Source of the DNA: Paenibacillus artemisiicola
GTDB lineage: Bacteria; Bacillota; Bacilli; Paenibacillales; Paenibacillaceae
Length of the DNA stretch: 64,000 bases
Assembly (NCBI RefSeq): GCF_017652985.1
Contig: NZ_JAGGDJ010000001.1
Coordinates: forward strand, 682,001-746,000
Direction of reading: 5' to 3'
Positions 8,064 to 16,517 of this stretch are shown here, piece by piece. The translations under genes and the position numbers were made by a program. The number at the start of each line of letters is the position of its first letter. Positions within the stretch are counted from its first letter, which is position 1. Under the pieces are notes generated by a model. It made no database searches. It had not been told where the DNA came from and saw only the letters and a list, made by a program, of their open reading frames with translations.

Positions 8064-9362
8064 CTATTTTATTCCTTCGCTCCAATCGAACGACAACGTC
8101 TGTCCGGCTGCCATGGACGCATCCGCCCTGAACCCGACGAGGTGTCCGACGATGGAATGTTCCAGGGACGTGGAGAATTGAGCGGACGCGTCTCCTCGCA
8201 CCGCCCGCACGAAATCCTCCACGAGCCGGTGATCGCCGCCGCCATGCATGTCGCGGCTGACCGGAATATCGACGCGCTGCTCGCTGTATACGCCGCCTTC
8301 CCGCAGATCCGGGCGGCGCACCACGTAGAACCCTTCCTCGAGTTCCCCGTAGATCTCGCCCTTGCTTCCCGTAATATGCACGGTCCGGCAGGCTTTCGCC
8401 GTTCCGCCCACCAAATTATGAACCGCCGTGCTTCCGTTCTCGAATTCCATCATCACCGCCTGATGATCGGCGATATCGTTATCGCAACGCCAGACGCAGC
8501 GGCCGAACGGGTTATCGGTACGCAGGCTCTCCAGCTTCTCCTCGTCGCTGAGCCGGACGCCGTCCAGGTAACGCGGCCAGACGTATACGGGCCAGAGCGG
8601 ATAGTCCACGTACAGCTTCTTCGCTGAGTATACGCAGCTTTCTTCAATTGCGCAGTCGGTCAGGCAGCGGGTTCCCGACCCATGAGGAGCCCGCGACTCG
8701 CGAAAATACGAGCGGCCGCCGCAGCTGCTCACGTTGATCGGCCGCACCTTCGCTTGAAACCAAGTGATGAGGTCGAGGTCATGACAGCATTTTTGCATGA
8801 GGAAGCTCGAGCCTCCCCGCTCCTTATTGGAGAACTTACCGCGCACGAACGCCGTGGCCATGTGGTGATAGTCTACGTTTTCTTCGGTTTGAATGTGGAG
8901 GATCTCTCCGATCGTGCCTGCCTCCAGCGCCCGCTTCAGCTCCACGTAGAACGGAGCATACCGCAGCACATGGCAAATCATGACCTTGCGGCCGTAAGCC
9001 CGTGCCGTGCGATACAGCGCCAGTACTTCCTCCTCCGCAATCCCGATCGGCTTCTCCAGCAGCACATCATAGCCTTTCCGGAGCAGCGGCAAGCTCGTCG
9101 ACACGTGCTGCGCATCCAAGGTCCCGTTAATCGCCGCGTCCGCCAGCCGCGGCCGCGCGACTAGCTCCTCCACGCTTGCGAATCTCATATTCTCCGCCAA
9201 CCCATAACGTTCGGCCGTATGCGCGCGCCGGTTCGCATCCGGGTCGACCACCCCGACCACGCGCATCTGATCGGGATGACGCAGGGCATAGCTCGCATAA
9301 TTCATGCTGCGGCTGCCCGCGCCCACGATAATGACTTCGATTGGTTGATGCTCAGCGTTCAT
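8064..9362 (-). CDS. Gfo/Idh/MocA family oxidoreductase (432 aa)
   Basis: The start is the ATG at 9362, preceded by AAGGGGAG and 6 nt. It overlaps the end of the upstream GH123-like gene by 11 nt, so the two are translationally coupled. The Rossmann fold begins at VIIVGAGSRS, the EKP motif is LLEKPIG, and a KCCHDLDL segment provides the conserved HD pair of the second domain. At 432 residues it is long for the family because of an insertion (about residues 220-280) with several Cys residues. Many members act on sugars, and one branch (GH109) has NAD-dependent glycosidase activity. Coupling to a GH123-like gene suggests work on the sugar it releases, which is inference. Confidence 0.85.
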   Translation of the reverse strand: MNAEHQPIEVIIVGAGSRSMNYASYALRHPDQMRVVGVVDPDANRRAHTAERYGLAENMRFASVEELVARPRLADAAINGTLDAQHVSTSLPLLRKGYDVLLEKPIGIAEEEVLALYRTARAYGRKVMICHVLRYAPFYVELKRALEAGTIGEILHIQTEENVDYHHMATAFVRGKFSNKERGGSSFLMQKCCHDLDLITWFQAKVRPINVSSCGGRSYFRESRAPHGSGTRCLTDCAIEESCVYSAKKLYVDYPLWPVYVWPRYLDGVRLSDEEKLESLRTDNPFGRCVWRCDNDIADHQAVMMEFENGSTAVHNLVGGTAKACRTVHITGSKGEIYGELEEGFYVVRRPDLREGGVYSEQRVDIPVSRDMHGGGDHRLVEDFVRAVRGDASAQFSTSLEHSIVGHLVGFRADASMAAGQTLSFDWSEGIK

Positions 9363-11040
9363 TGCTTTCTCCCCTTCCGTTCGACTCCGCTGCATCCTTT
9401 ATCGCCCGATTGACCCGTTCCCGAAGCCCGAGCAGCCATTCGGCATCGTTCGGATAACGGCTGAAACTCAACGGCTCCGCAAGTCCTTCTTCGATTAATG
9501 CCAGCACGCGGTCTCTGCCAGCCAAGCTTTCCAGCAGCTGCAGCGCCCTAAGGTCCTGCAGCCCTTCATAGAACACTTCCAGGCGAATGGACTCAACCGG
9601 CCCTTCTTTCCCTGGATATACCAGAAAGGCGTCGCCGGACGGAAAACTTCGGCCGGCGTCCGTTACGCGGTACGGGTCAATGGCTTGCAGCGAATACTGC
9701 GTATTCCAGAAGTTGTAGCCCCAATGCAAGAACCCGGCGATTCGGAACTTGTACAGCTGGACGCCGATTACGCGATTACGGGCGGACGGCATGTTGAAGA
9801 ACCGATTGGACACTTGCCGGTACTGCACGCAGCAGTAATACGTCCACAGCTCCGGCACCTGACGCTCGAGGAACGGTTCGATGTGATCGTTCGCCGGAAT
9901 CGGCCGCTGCACGAGCCCCTGTTCATAGTACTCGTAATGGGTCAGCGCATCGAGGATCGGCATCCCGCTCAAGTGAGCCTGCATGAGCTCGCTTGCGCTT
10001 CGATACCAGGGCATATGTTCAAGCAGAGGCTCATCCGAGATGTGAAAATAGCACCGTCCCTCAAGTTCTTGTTCGCGCAGAAACGTTGTCAAAGCAGGCA
10101 GATACTGGCCCAGGAACGACGTATACGCCTCCCCGGCAGCATCCGTCTCCCAGCCGAAAATGCGGCGCAACTCTCCTTGCTCCTCCGCCATCACTTTCGG
10201 AGCGTGCTTCGCGCCCCATTGGGTAAACAAATGCGAGAACTCGAAATAGCGGATACCGACCCGATCGCACAGCTCGACCCATCGCAGCAGGCGGCTGAAG
10301 CCAAATGCATATATGCCGCCGGCGTCCTTCCGGACATCCACCAGCTGCACCGTCGGGCGTTCGCCGCCGACCCGGGTATCGAGCGGCGGCGTGAAATGCG
10401 GCGTGAGCACCATGTTCATGCCGTGCCGCACGGCGGTCTGCAGATACCGCTCCATCAGCTGCCAATGCGCATCGCTGAATACGGAGACGCCGTAGTAATT
10501 GGCCAAGCAGTCGGCATGAAACCACTCCGTGTGAATAAGCGTCTGGGGCGGCAGCACGGCGGGAATAACCTCTAGGCGAAAACACTCCTCGCCGAGCTTC
10601 TCCCCCGTCGCCGCTGCAAACCGCACCGTCACGTCATGCGTACCGGGCGGTGTCTCTTCGTTCAGCTCTACGCTTATCCAGATCGTTCTCCACTGATAAT
10701 GGATCCCCGTCACACCCTGCTCTTCGTCGATCGGATACAGCGGATCGGGGTACAATCCCGGCGCGACCCGCAGCACGTTATCGTCATGGCGGCGCTGGCA
10801 GGGGAGTTCCGACGGCGCCAAGCCGACCTCCCGCAGCGTGATGCTCGCCCGCAAGCCGGAAGCGACGCTCACCCGGATCGGCTTGGTCAACGCGGGCGCC
10901 CGGTAGGCGACCTGAAAATCGAACGTCTCTCCGCGCAGGGCGGAGCCTCGCGCATAAGACGCCGCCTGAAGCTCCTCGTCCGGGAACACTTTGACCAAGG
11001 CATGCAGACAGCGCGTCTCGAATCGAAACTCGTCCTGCAT
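9352..11040 (-). CDS. GH123-like (DUF4091) glycoside hydrolase domain protein
   Basis: 562 residues from an ATG at 11040, 7 nt after AGAGGGGG; a longer frame with ATG at 11061 contains that ribosome binding site. An N-terminal beta-sandwich (about 1-180) is followed by a catalytic barrel of the DUF4091/GH123 type. YFHISDEPL near residue 335 carries adjacent Asp-Glu, which in GH123 beta-N-acetylgalactosaminidases is the substrate-assisted catalytic pair. There is no signal peptide, so it acts in the cytoplasm on imported oligosaccharides. It lies 60 nt downstream of the shared palindrome at 11100-11122 and overlaps the following oxidoreductase gene. The domain call is strong; activity on beta-GalNAc rests on family knowledge. 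Confidence 0.8.
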   Translation of the reverse strand: MQDEFRFETRCLHALVKVFPDEELQAASYARGSALRGETFDFQVAYRAPALTKPIRVSVASGLRASITLREVGLAPSELPCQRRHDDNVLRVAPGLYPDPLYPIDEEQGVTGIHYQWRTIWISVELNEETPPGTHDVTVRFAAATGEKLGEECFRLEVIPAVLPPQTLIHTEWFHADCLANYYGVSVFSDAHWQLMERYLQTAVRHGMNMVLTPHFTPPLDTRVGGERPTVQLVDVRKDAGGIYAFGFSRLLRWVELCDRVGIRYFEFSHLFTQWGAKHAPKVMAEEQGELRRIFGWETDAAGEAYTSFLGQYLPALTTFLREQELEGRCYFHISDEPLLEHMPWYRSASELMQAHLSGMPILDALTHYEYYEQGLVQRPIPANDHIEPFLERQVPELWTYYCCVQYRQVSNRFFNMPSARNRVIGVQLYKFRIAGFLHWGYNFWNTQYSLQAIDPYRVTDAGRSFPSGDAFLVYPGKEGPVESIRLEVFYEGLQDLRALQLLESLAGRDRVLALIEEGLAEPLSFSRYPNDAEWLLGLRERVNRAIKDAAESNGRGESNER

Positions 11041-11074
11041 CGGAATTCCCCCTCTGTTCAATTGGCTTAGGATC

Positions 11075-11122
11075 AGCGTAACCCCCGAATAAAGCTAAAA
11101 AAAGTGCGAGATTCGCACTTTC
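11075..11122 (-). promoter_or_regulatory. Palindromic operator with -10-like element upstream of the GH123-like operon
   Basis: Inverted repeat at 11100-11122: AAAAGTGCG, spacer AGATT, CGCACTTTC (8 of 9 arm positions pair). The arms differ from the other copies at a position that changes on both sides together (A/T to G/C), so pairing is kept. A minus-strand TTACGCT (11081-11075) follows after 18 nt, as in the two sister sites. The GH123-like start codon is 60 nt away. It lies downstream of the AraC regulator stop, but the run of A/T is too weak and the stem too AT-rich to favour a terminator. Confidence 0.65.
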
Positions 11123-11180
11123 TTTCACCGCCTTGATGAACAATTTGAACTTTTATGCACGAGAGCGATTCGAAGGTCTG

Positions 11181-13532
11181 CTACAACGACAACGATCGCT
11201 TGATGCGGTAATCCTTCGGCGTCGTGCCGAAGCGCTTTTTGAACAGCTTGAAAAAGTAGCTCGGCGAGCTGAACCCGACCTTCTCGGAGATTTCGTTCAC
11301 CGGCTGGTTATTATTCTCGAGCAGCATGACCGATTTCAGCAGCCGAATCTCGTTGATGTAATCCGCGACGGAGATGGTCTCCTGCCTCTTGAAAATGCGG
11401 CCGACATACGCGGAGGACATTCGGAGCATATCGGCGATCTCCTGCAGGCTCAGATTCGGGTCGGCGTAATTGGCCTGAATCACGTCTTTGATCGTATCGA
11501 TGATAAAATGATCCTTCGTCTCCGTCCCGCGTTTTTGATCCTCGAAAATCGCAACGAGAATGGCGCCGAACTCCGCGAAAATTTCGTCAAGCGTTTCCTT
11601 CTCGAATACGAGGCGATCAATGGAGCGAAGGTCGATAAGCAGCGGCGATAGCTTGTTCTGGTTGATTTCGCGGACCGTCTGTTTAATCAGGATGCCGAGT
11701 TGAATGACCGATTGCACGACGGCGTCGGAGCTCATGCCCGCAATCAGCCGGCGCAGCTGCTCCAACTCTTGGAAGACGTTCTCCGGATGACTCGCTTTGA
11801 TCGCCTCCGCGAATTTCCGTTCAAGCTCAAGCGGGATCTGCGACTCCATATTGGCGAGATTGCCCTGCACCATCTCCGGCGCAATCACGGAGCCGAGACC
11901 AAAATTCATTTTGTATAGATAGTAATCCAATGCTTGCTCGTAGCTGGCCGTGAGCTCGCGATAATGAAGCGCGACATCGCTCAGCGCAACCGTGAAGGAG
12001 ACGTGGTAGTAATGGCCGATGACGTGCTGCGCCTGCTTCAGCAGCTTTGCGATCGCCGCATAGCTTTCCTCCGGGTTCGCGCCGGCTTCGAAGAACAGCA
12101 CCAGATGCTCGCCGCGAATGTCGACGACGTCCCCGCGCAGCTCTTCGGAAATATACTCCCGGAGAATATTGGACGCGGCAAAATTCAATAGATTCACGTC
12201 CACGCCGCGCTTTTTCGCTTTCAGCTCTTCGTACCGATCGAATTTAAGGACCCCTACGATGCTCGCCTGCTCCAGATCGGCGTTCACGTATCCGCCCCGC
12301 ACGCACTCGGCCCACTCCTCGGACGAGAAGGATCCGCTGTCGGTCACGAGCTTGCGCAGATAGTAAGAGCGCACGATCGCTTCGTTGCTCTCCTGCTTCG
12401 TCTGCTCGGTCATAAGCTTCTCGACCAGATGGTTATAGATATGCGAGATGTAACTGATCTCGTCCTGCTCGTTCGTGCGGTCCGGCTCGCCGCCGGGCAG
12501 CCGCTTCGTTTGCTTCAGCAGCCCGTTGATGGGGGAATACAGCCGATTCGCGACGATCCAGGAGGCCGCGATGGCGAGAACAAGACAGATGGCGGCGACC
12601 GTTGCGAAGATGATCTTCAGCTGATTGACCGCGGAGATGACGCCTACATAAGGCTCGACATCGACGATCACCCAGTGAACGGAGCTGTTCACGATGTAGT
12701 TGACGATTTGCTTCTCACCGCTGGCCATATACGTAAACTGGGATACCTGGCGGTGGGAGGATGCGATTTGCCGATACACCTCGTCCTTGAGGCCACCCAG
12801 GCCTTGATCGTTTTGAATGTCCGGACTGTACGTTTCTTTATTCTGATCCAGGACGAAGATCCGGTTGGATTGATTCGAGGACTGCCGGTTCATCAGCTCC
12901 AGCTTCTCGAACAGCCATTCCGGCTTGACATTGATGATCAGCGCGCTCTCTTTCTTCGTATAGGCATCCAGCGAGTCGTACATGATCAGGGTGAACACTT
13001 GCTGCGAACGCTCGGGATGCTTAAGGTCCGGAACGTAGCGAAGCGGCATCATCTGCATTTTGAAGATTTGTTTGCCGCCGCTCAGAAATTCGTCGATTTG
13101 ATTCATCAGGTTGCTGCTCGAGCTCGTGATCGCGTCGTCGCCGCTCGAGAAAAACTGGTTGCGCTTGCTATTATAAAAAACAATGGAGTGGATAAAGGAG
13201 TTATACGCGATCGTCTTGGTGAGCTTGTTTATGCGGTCGGTATCTTCGAAGGTATCCTGCTCGCCGCTAAATAACAAGTGAGCCATATCGGTATCGTAGA
13301 ACATGGAGATGGCGAAGTTTTTCACGGTGTCGTTCATATATGAAATGTTGTAGTTAATCTGGGCTAATACCTTCTCGTTGGCTTCTTGCTGCGAATCCAG
13401 GCTGATCTTCTTCGAATAAAAAAAAGCCGACAGCAAGGAGGCCAGCATAACGGAGATAATAAGCAAATTGATCGATAGTATGATACGCATGAAATATTTC
13501 CGTTCCCGATACTTGCGCAAGTAGTTGTTCAT
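11181..13532 (-). CDS. Membrane-anchored AraC-family transcriptional regulator
   Basis: 783 residues; the ATG at 13532 follows GAGGGG by 8 nt. Residues 17-38 form a first membrane segment, about 39-300 an extracellular Cache-like sensor, and about 303-325 a second membrane segment, followed by a HAMP-like linker (RLYSPINGLLKQTKRL). A long cytoplasmic middle leads to a double helix-turn-helix AraC domain at about 675-780 (LQEIADMLRMSSAYVG and the GFSSPSYFFKLFKKRFG signature). Such one-component regulators bind a ligand outside or at the membrane and activate nearby glycan genes. It sits beside the GH123-like operon and the CUT1 transporter, so it is the best local candidate to bind the shared palindromes; that link is inference. 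Confidence 0.88.
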   Translation of the reverse strand: MNNYLRKYRERKYFMRIILSINLLIISVMLASLLSAFFYSKKISLDSQQEANEKVLAQINYNISYMNDTVKNFAISMFYDTDMAHLLFSGEQDTFEDTDRINKLTKTIAYNSFIHSIVFYNSKRNQFFSSGDDAITSSSSNLMNQIDEFLSGGKQIFKMQMMPLRYVPDLKHPERSQQVFTLIMYDSLDAYTKKESALIINVKPEWLFEKLELMNRQSSNQSNRIFVLDQNKETYSPDIQNDQGLGGLKDEVYRQIASSHRQVSQFTYMASGEKQIVNYIVNSSVHWVIVDVEPYVGVISAVNQLKIIFATVAAICLVLAIAASWIVANRLYSPINGLLKQTKRLPGGEPDRTNEQDEISYISHIYNHLVEKLMTEQTKQESNEAIVRSYYLRKLVTDSGSFSSEEWAECVRGGYVNADLEQASIVGVLKFDRYEELKAKKRGVDVNLLNFAASNILREYISEELRGDVVDIRGEHLVLFFEAGANPEESYAAIAKLLKQAQHVIGHYYHVSFTVALSDVALHYRELTASYEQALDYYLYKMNFGLGSVIAPEMVQGNLANMESQIPLELERKFAEAIKASHPENVFQELEQLRRLIAGMSSDAVVQSVIQLGILIKQTVREINQNKLSPLLIDLRSIDRLVFEKETLDEIFAEFGAILVAIFEDQKRGTETKDHFIIDTIKDVIQANYADPNLSLQEIADMLRMSSAYVGRIFKRQETISVADYINEIRLLKSVMLLENNNQPVNEISEKVGFSSPSYFFKLFKKRFGTTPKDYRIKRSLSL

Positions 13533-13645
13533 CGATGCATCCCCTCATCCACGACGTCCTATAGCGTTCGAATCGCTGGCAGCCCCTCCACGGGATTGGA
13601 TCGCTTATACGTATTTCAACACGAAACGCCTACTTCCTTGTTGCG

Positions 13646-13681
13646 GCACGACACCCTCCGGATAACCGAAAGGCGTCGTGC
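13646..13681. other. Intergenic stem-loop
   Basis: GCACGACACC (13646-13655) and GGCGTCGTGC (13672-13681) can pair over 10 bp with one mismatch around a 16-nt loop. It lies just downstream of the hydroxyacid dehydrogenase stop on the minus strand. There is no T-run after the stem on either strand, so a classic terminator is not supported; an mRNA 3' end or stability hairpin is possible. Confidence 0.4.
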
Positions 13682-13698
13682 AGCGCGGATGGTCGATC

Positions 13699-14685
13699 TC
13701 AAGCCAGCAAATGCATCTGCTCCGCCAACACTTCTCCGCTCAGGGGACGGCCGTCAAGATAAGCTCGCAGGTCGTTCACGATGGCCTTCGCGATACGGCC
13801 CATGCCATTATGGACAGCGCCGGCGATATGCGGGGTTAGAATCACGTTCGGCAGCCCGCGCAGCGGATGATTCTCATACGGCGGCTCCGGATCGGTGACG
13901 TCAAGACAGGCAAATAATCTGCCCTTCCTTAATTCGGTTTCGAGCGCCTGCTCGTCAATGACCGAGCCACGGGCGGTATTGATCAACACGCAATCGTCTT
14001 TCATCATCGACAGCCGCTCGGCGTTAAACATCCGGTACGTCTCCGGCAGAGACGGCAAGTGAATCGAGATGACGTCGCTTTCTCGCAGCAGGTCCTCCAG
14101 TTCCAGCTTCTGCGCCCCCATCTCGCAGGCTCGCTCCTCGCTCACGAACGGGTCGTAGAGCACGATCCTGACGTCGAACTGCCGAAGCAGTTTGATATAG
14201 TGGGAGCCTGCACGTCCTGCTCCAACGACCCCTACCGTCAGATTGAACACTTCGCGCACGCGAGAACCGTCGCCCCAGCCGCCTGCGGCCGTATCCCTGC
14301 TGAGCCGCCACATGTCCTTGAGCGAGACGATGGTAAAGCCGAGCGCAGTCTCCGCCACCCCTATGCCAAGCGCTTCGGCAGCGTTGGTTACCCGAATCCC
14401 GCGCTGCCACAGCGATTCCGTCACAATCGGCTTTACGGTTCCCGCCGCATGCAGGACGAGCTTCAAATCCGGCGCGTTCTCCAGCACCCGCTCGGTCAGC
14501 GGGCAGCAGCCCCAGGAGGTGATCGCTGCGTCGGCTCCTGCAATCAGCTCGCGCGCATGCTCCTCCGACGGATTGCCGTCTTCCTCGTTGAGCGTCAATT
14601 CGCCAAGTTCGCGAAGTCGCGTCAGATGCTCCCGGCCAAACACCCGCTTCCGTATGTCTCTTCCTTGCAGCATCGCAATCTTCAC
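13699..14685 (-). CDS. D-isomer specific 2-hydroxyacid dehydrogenase family protein
   Basis: 328 residues from a GTG at 14685, 7 nt after GGGGGAGG; upstream in-frame ATG at 14733 lacks such a site. The family layout is complete: NAD-binding GVVGAGRAGSHYIKLL (about 150-165), a conserved Arg in NTARGSVIDEQAL, an acidic residue in DVTDPEPP, and the catalytic His in LTPHIAGAVHNGMG. Members reduce 2-keto acids to D-hydroxyacids or the reverse (phosphoglycerate dehydrogenase relatives). It follows the binding-protein gene of the transporter by 131 nt that contain a strong hairpin, so it is probably the last gene of that operon at reduced expression. Its substrate is unknown. Confidence 0.88.
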   Translation of the reverse strand: MKIAMLQGRDIRKRVFGREHLTRLRELGELTLNEEDGNPSEEHARELIAGADAAITSWGCCPLTERVLENAPDLKLVLHAAGTVKPIVTESLWQRGIRVTNAAEALGIGVAETALGFTIVSLKDMWRLSRDTAAGGWGDGSRVREVFNLTVGVVGAGRAGSHYIKLLRQFDVRIVLYDPFVSEERACEMGAQKLELEDLLRESDVISIHLPSLPETYRMFNAERLSMMKDDCVLINTARGSVIDEQALETELRKGRLFACLDVTDPEPPYENHPLRGLPNVILTPHIAGAVHNGMGRIAKAIVNDLRAYLDGRPLSGEVLAEQMHLLA

Positions 14686-14749
14686 TTGAAGTCCTCCCCC
14701 ATTCTCTTGTTCCGCAAGATCGACCCGCGGCATCTCTTCGAAGAATGCC

Positions 14750-14800
14750 TATGGAAACCCGGGCCTCTTCCGCTCGAGGGAGTTAGCCCAGGTTTCCATA
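14750..14800 (-). other. Intercistronic hairpin between binding-protein and dehydrogenase genes
   Basis: TATGGAAACCCGGGC (14750-14764) and GCCCAGGTTTCCATA (14786-14800) pair at 14 of 15 positions around a 21-nt loop. No T-run follows on the minus strand. Stable hairpins directly 3' of binding-protein genes often protect that part of the transcript and give high binding-protein to permease ratios, which is the likely role here. Confidence 0.55.
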
Positions 14801-14816
14801 AGTCTATTCGCCGATC

Positions 14817-16394
14817 CTATTTCTTGCCGTTCGCCTTCAGCCACTCGTCAAGCTGTTTCTGACGTTCGGCTACGATGACATCGGCGCCGGCTTTTTTCAG
14901 CTTCTCTTCGTAGATGGGCAGGTATTTCGCCGGATCGAGCGTACCTGTCGCGAGACCGGCATAATACTCGTCGTTGACCGCCTTGACGTTCGCGGTTTCG
15001 GTCTTGACCGGATCCGTATTGAAGACAAACCCGGTAAGCGGCGAAACCTCGCCTTCCGCGTTGACTTTCGCCGTCTGCTCCAGCTTGTCGGCCGGCGAGC
15101 CTTCCGGCAAATACTCGTTGATGATGCTGCCGAAGATCCAATCCGTGTTGGTGAAGTACCCGGCATCTTGATTGATTTTAATGAAATTGTCGGTCGTCTT
15201 CGCGTAATGCTTGCCTTCGATTCCGTACACGAGCGTGTTGTACAGTTCCTTGTCCGTGTTCACCAGCTCCAGGAACTTCATTGCTCTCTCCGGATTCTTG
15301 GAAGTCCGGCTGATCGCGTTCAAGGTGCTGGCCGAACCGCTAAAGACCGCCTTCGCCAGCGGTACGAGCACGACGTCATTGCCGCCGTCCGCCGCTTTGA
15401 ACTCCACCTCGGAGCCCGGCTTGCCGGTAAAGTCGAACCAGACCGCCGTGGTGCCCTTGTTATACGCATCCGCCGCGTTTTTCAACGTAGCGGCATCCTT
15501 ATTAATGTAGCCCTTCGTATACCAGGAGTGAACGAGCTTGAAGTTGTCTCTCAATTCGTTCGTCACGTCCGGAAGCACCTTGAAGGTCGCATCGTCCTTG
15601 TACACCGGCCCTTTCGGATCAATGTTGTACAGATAACCGGTATAGAAGCCGCGAGTGGTGCCGAACGGGACGATTCCCGGCTCGTTATCCTTGATCTGCT
15701 TCAGGAAAGGCTCGATGTCCTCCATCTTCTTAATGGCGTTGACGTCCAGATTATACTTATCCGCAAATCGCTTTTGAACGACCAGCCCTACCCGTGTAGC
15801 CGAGATCTGGTAGTTCGGCACCGCGTAGATTTTGCCGTCCATCTTCGCATCGTTCCAAAATTTCTCCTCCATCGTTTGGTACAGCTGCTGTCCCTCGTTC
15901 TTCAGCAAGTCGTCCAGCGGCTGGAACACGCCTTTCTTCTGATTCTGATCGAACTTAAACAGCCAGTTCGACGTCCAGATGATATCCGCCTCTTCGTTTG
16001 CGGCCACGATCGTGTTCATCTTTTGCTCGTACGTGCCGAAGTCGATCGGCATCAGCTTAATCGTCGCGTTGATCTTCGCTTGCGTAATCTTGTTGACGGC
16101 ATCGTTCACCAGCTGCAGATCCGGGTTGGCCTTATTCTGCGGGTAGTACCACGTCAGCTCTACCGGGTCGAGCTCCTTATCGGGCGAGGCGGCATTGTCG
16201 GACGGTGTGTTGCTAGTCGCTGCCGTATTGTCGGAGGCGGTCGCTTGGTCGGACGCGGCCGCGTTATTGGAGGAAGAACCGTCGTTCCCCGAGTTGTTGC
16301 TGCCGCAGCCCGTTACGGCCAAGGCGATCGCTGAGCTGATCGCAAGAAGCGACATCCACTTAATAGGCGTTCTATTTCTGATGATCGTCGTCAA
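14817..16394 (-). CDS. CUT1 ABC transporter substrate-binding lipoprotein (copy 1)
   Basis: 525 residues from a TTG at 16394, 8 nt after AAGGGAGG. The signal peptide ends in a lipobox (LAVTGC), then a Ser/Asn/Ala/Thr-rich linker that tethers the protein to the membrane. The mature part begins LTWYYPQNKANPDLQLV and shows the fold of LplA-like oligosaccharide-binding proteins (GIVPFGTTRGFYTGY, AVWFDFTGKPGSE). It is encoded after permeases of the LplB and LplC type (18353 to 16518). It is clearly paralogous along its whole length to the lipoprotein at 18633-20159. No ATPase gene is nearby, so a shared MsmX-type ATPase is presumed. The substrate is likely an oligosaccharide from the same glycan as the neighbouring hydrolases. 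Confidence 0.9.
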   Translation of the reverse strand: MTTIIRNRTPIKWMSLLAISSAIALAVTGCGSNNSGNDGSSSNNAAASDQATASDNTAATSNTPSDNAASPDKELDPVELTWYYPQNKANPDLQLVNDAVNKITQAKINATIKLMPIDFGTYEQKMNTIVAANEEADIIWTSNWLFKFDQNQKKGVFQPLDDLLKNEGQQLYQTMEEKFWNDAKMDGKIYAVPNYQISATRVGLVVQKRFADKYNLDVNAIKKMEDIEPFLKQIKDNEPGIVPFGTTRGFYTGYLYNIDPKGPVYKDDATFKVLPDVTNELRDNFKLVHSWYTKGYINKDAATLKNAADAYNKGTTAVWFDFTGKPGSEVEFKAADGGNDVVLVPLAKAVFSGSASTLNAISRTSKNPERAMKFLELVNTDKELYNTLVYGIEGKHYAKTTDNFIKINQDAGYFTNTDWIFGSIINEYLPEGSPADKLEQTAKVNAEGEVSPLTGFVFNTDPVKTETANVKAVNDEYYAGLATGTLDPAKYLPIYEEKLKKAGADVIVAERQKQLDEWLKANGKK

Positions 16395-16439
16395 GGTAAA
16401 ACCCTCCCTTAAAATGATGTTTGAGTTGGTCTGCAATTT

Positions 16440-16454
16440 ATGGAAGCGGATACA
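16440..16454 (+). promoter_or_regulatory. Possible cre (catabolite-responsive) site
   Basis: ATGGAAGCGGATACA fits the Bacillus cre consensus WTGNAANCGNWNNCW at every fixed position. It lies in the gap between the second permease gene and the binding-protein gene, 46 nt before the TTG start. A short degenerate site can occur by chance; CcpA control of sugar transporters makes it plausible. Confidence 0.35.
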
Positions 16455-16517
16455 AACGGCCGGATGCTTCCCCTGGATTCCCCTCCTTCCCGGCTTTGCC
16501 CCTCCGCGAATGGCAGC

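Noticed and set aside
13646-13681. Hairpin after the hydroxyacid dehydrogenase as a terminator
   Set aside because: No T-run on either strand; listed only as a stem-loop.
15168-16334. 388-codon plus-strand frame opposite binding-protein copy 1
   Set aside because: Antisense shadow of a clear lipoprotein gene; low-complexity Arg/Val-rich sequence with no motif.
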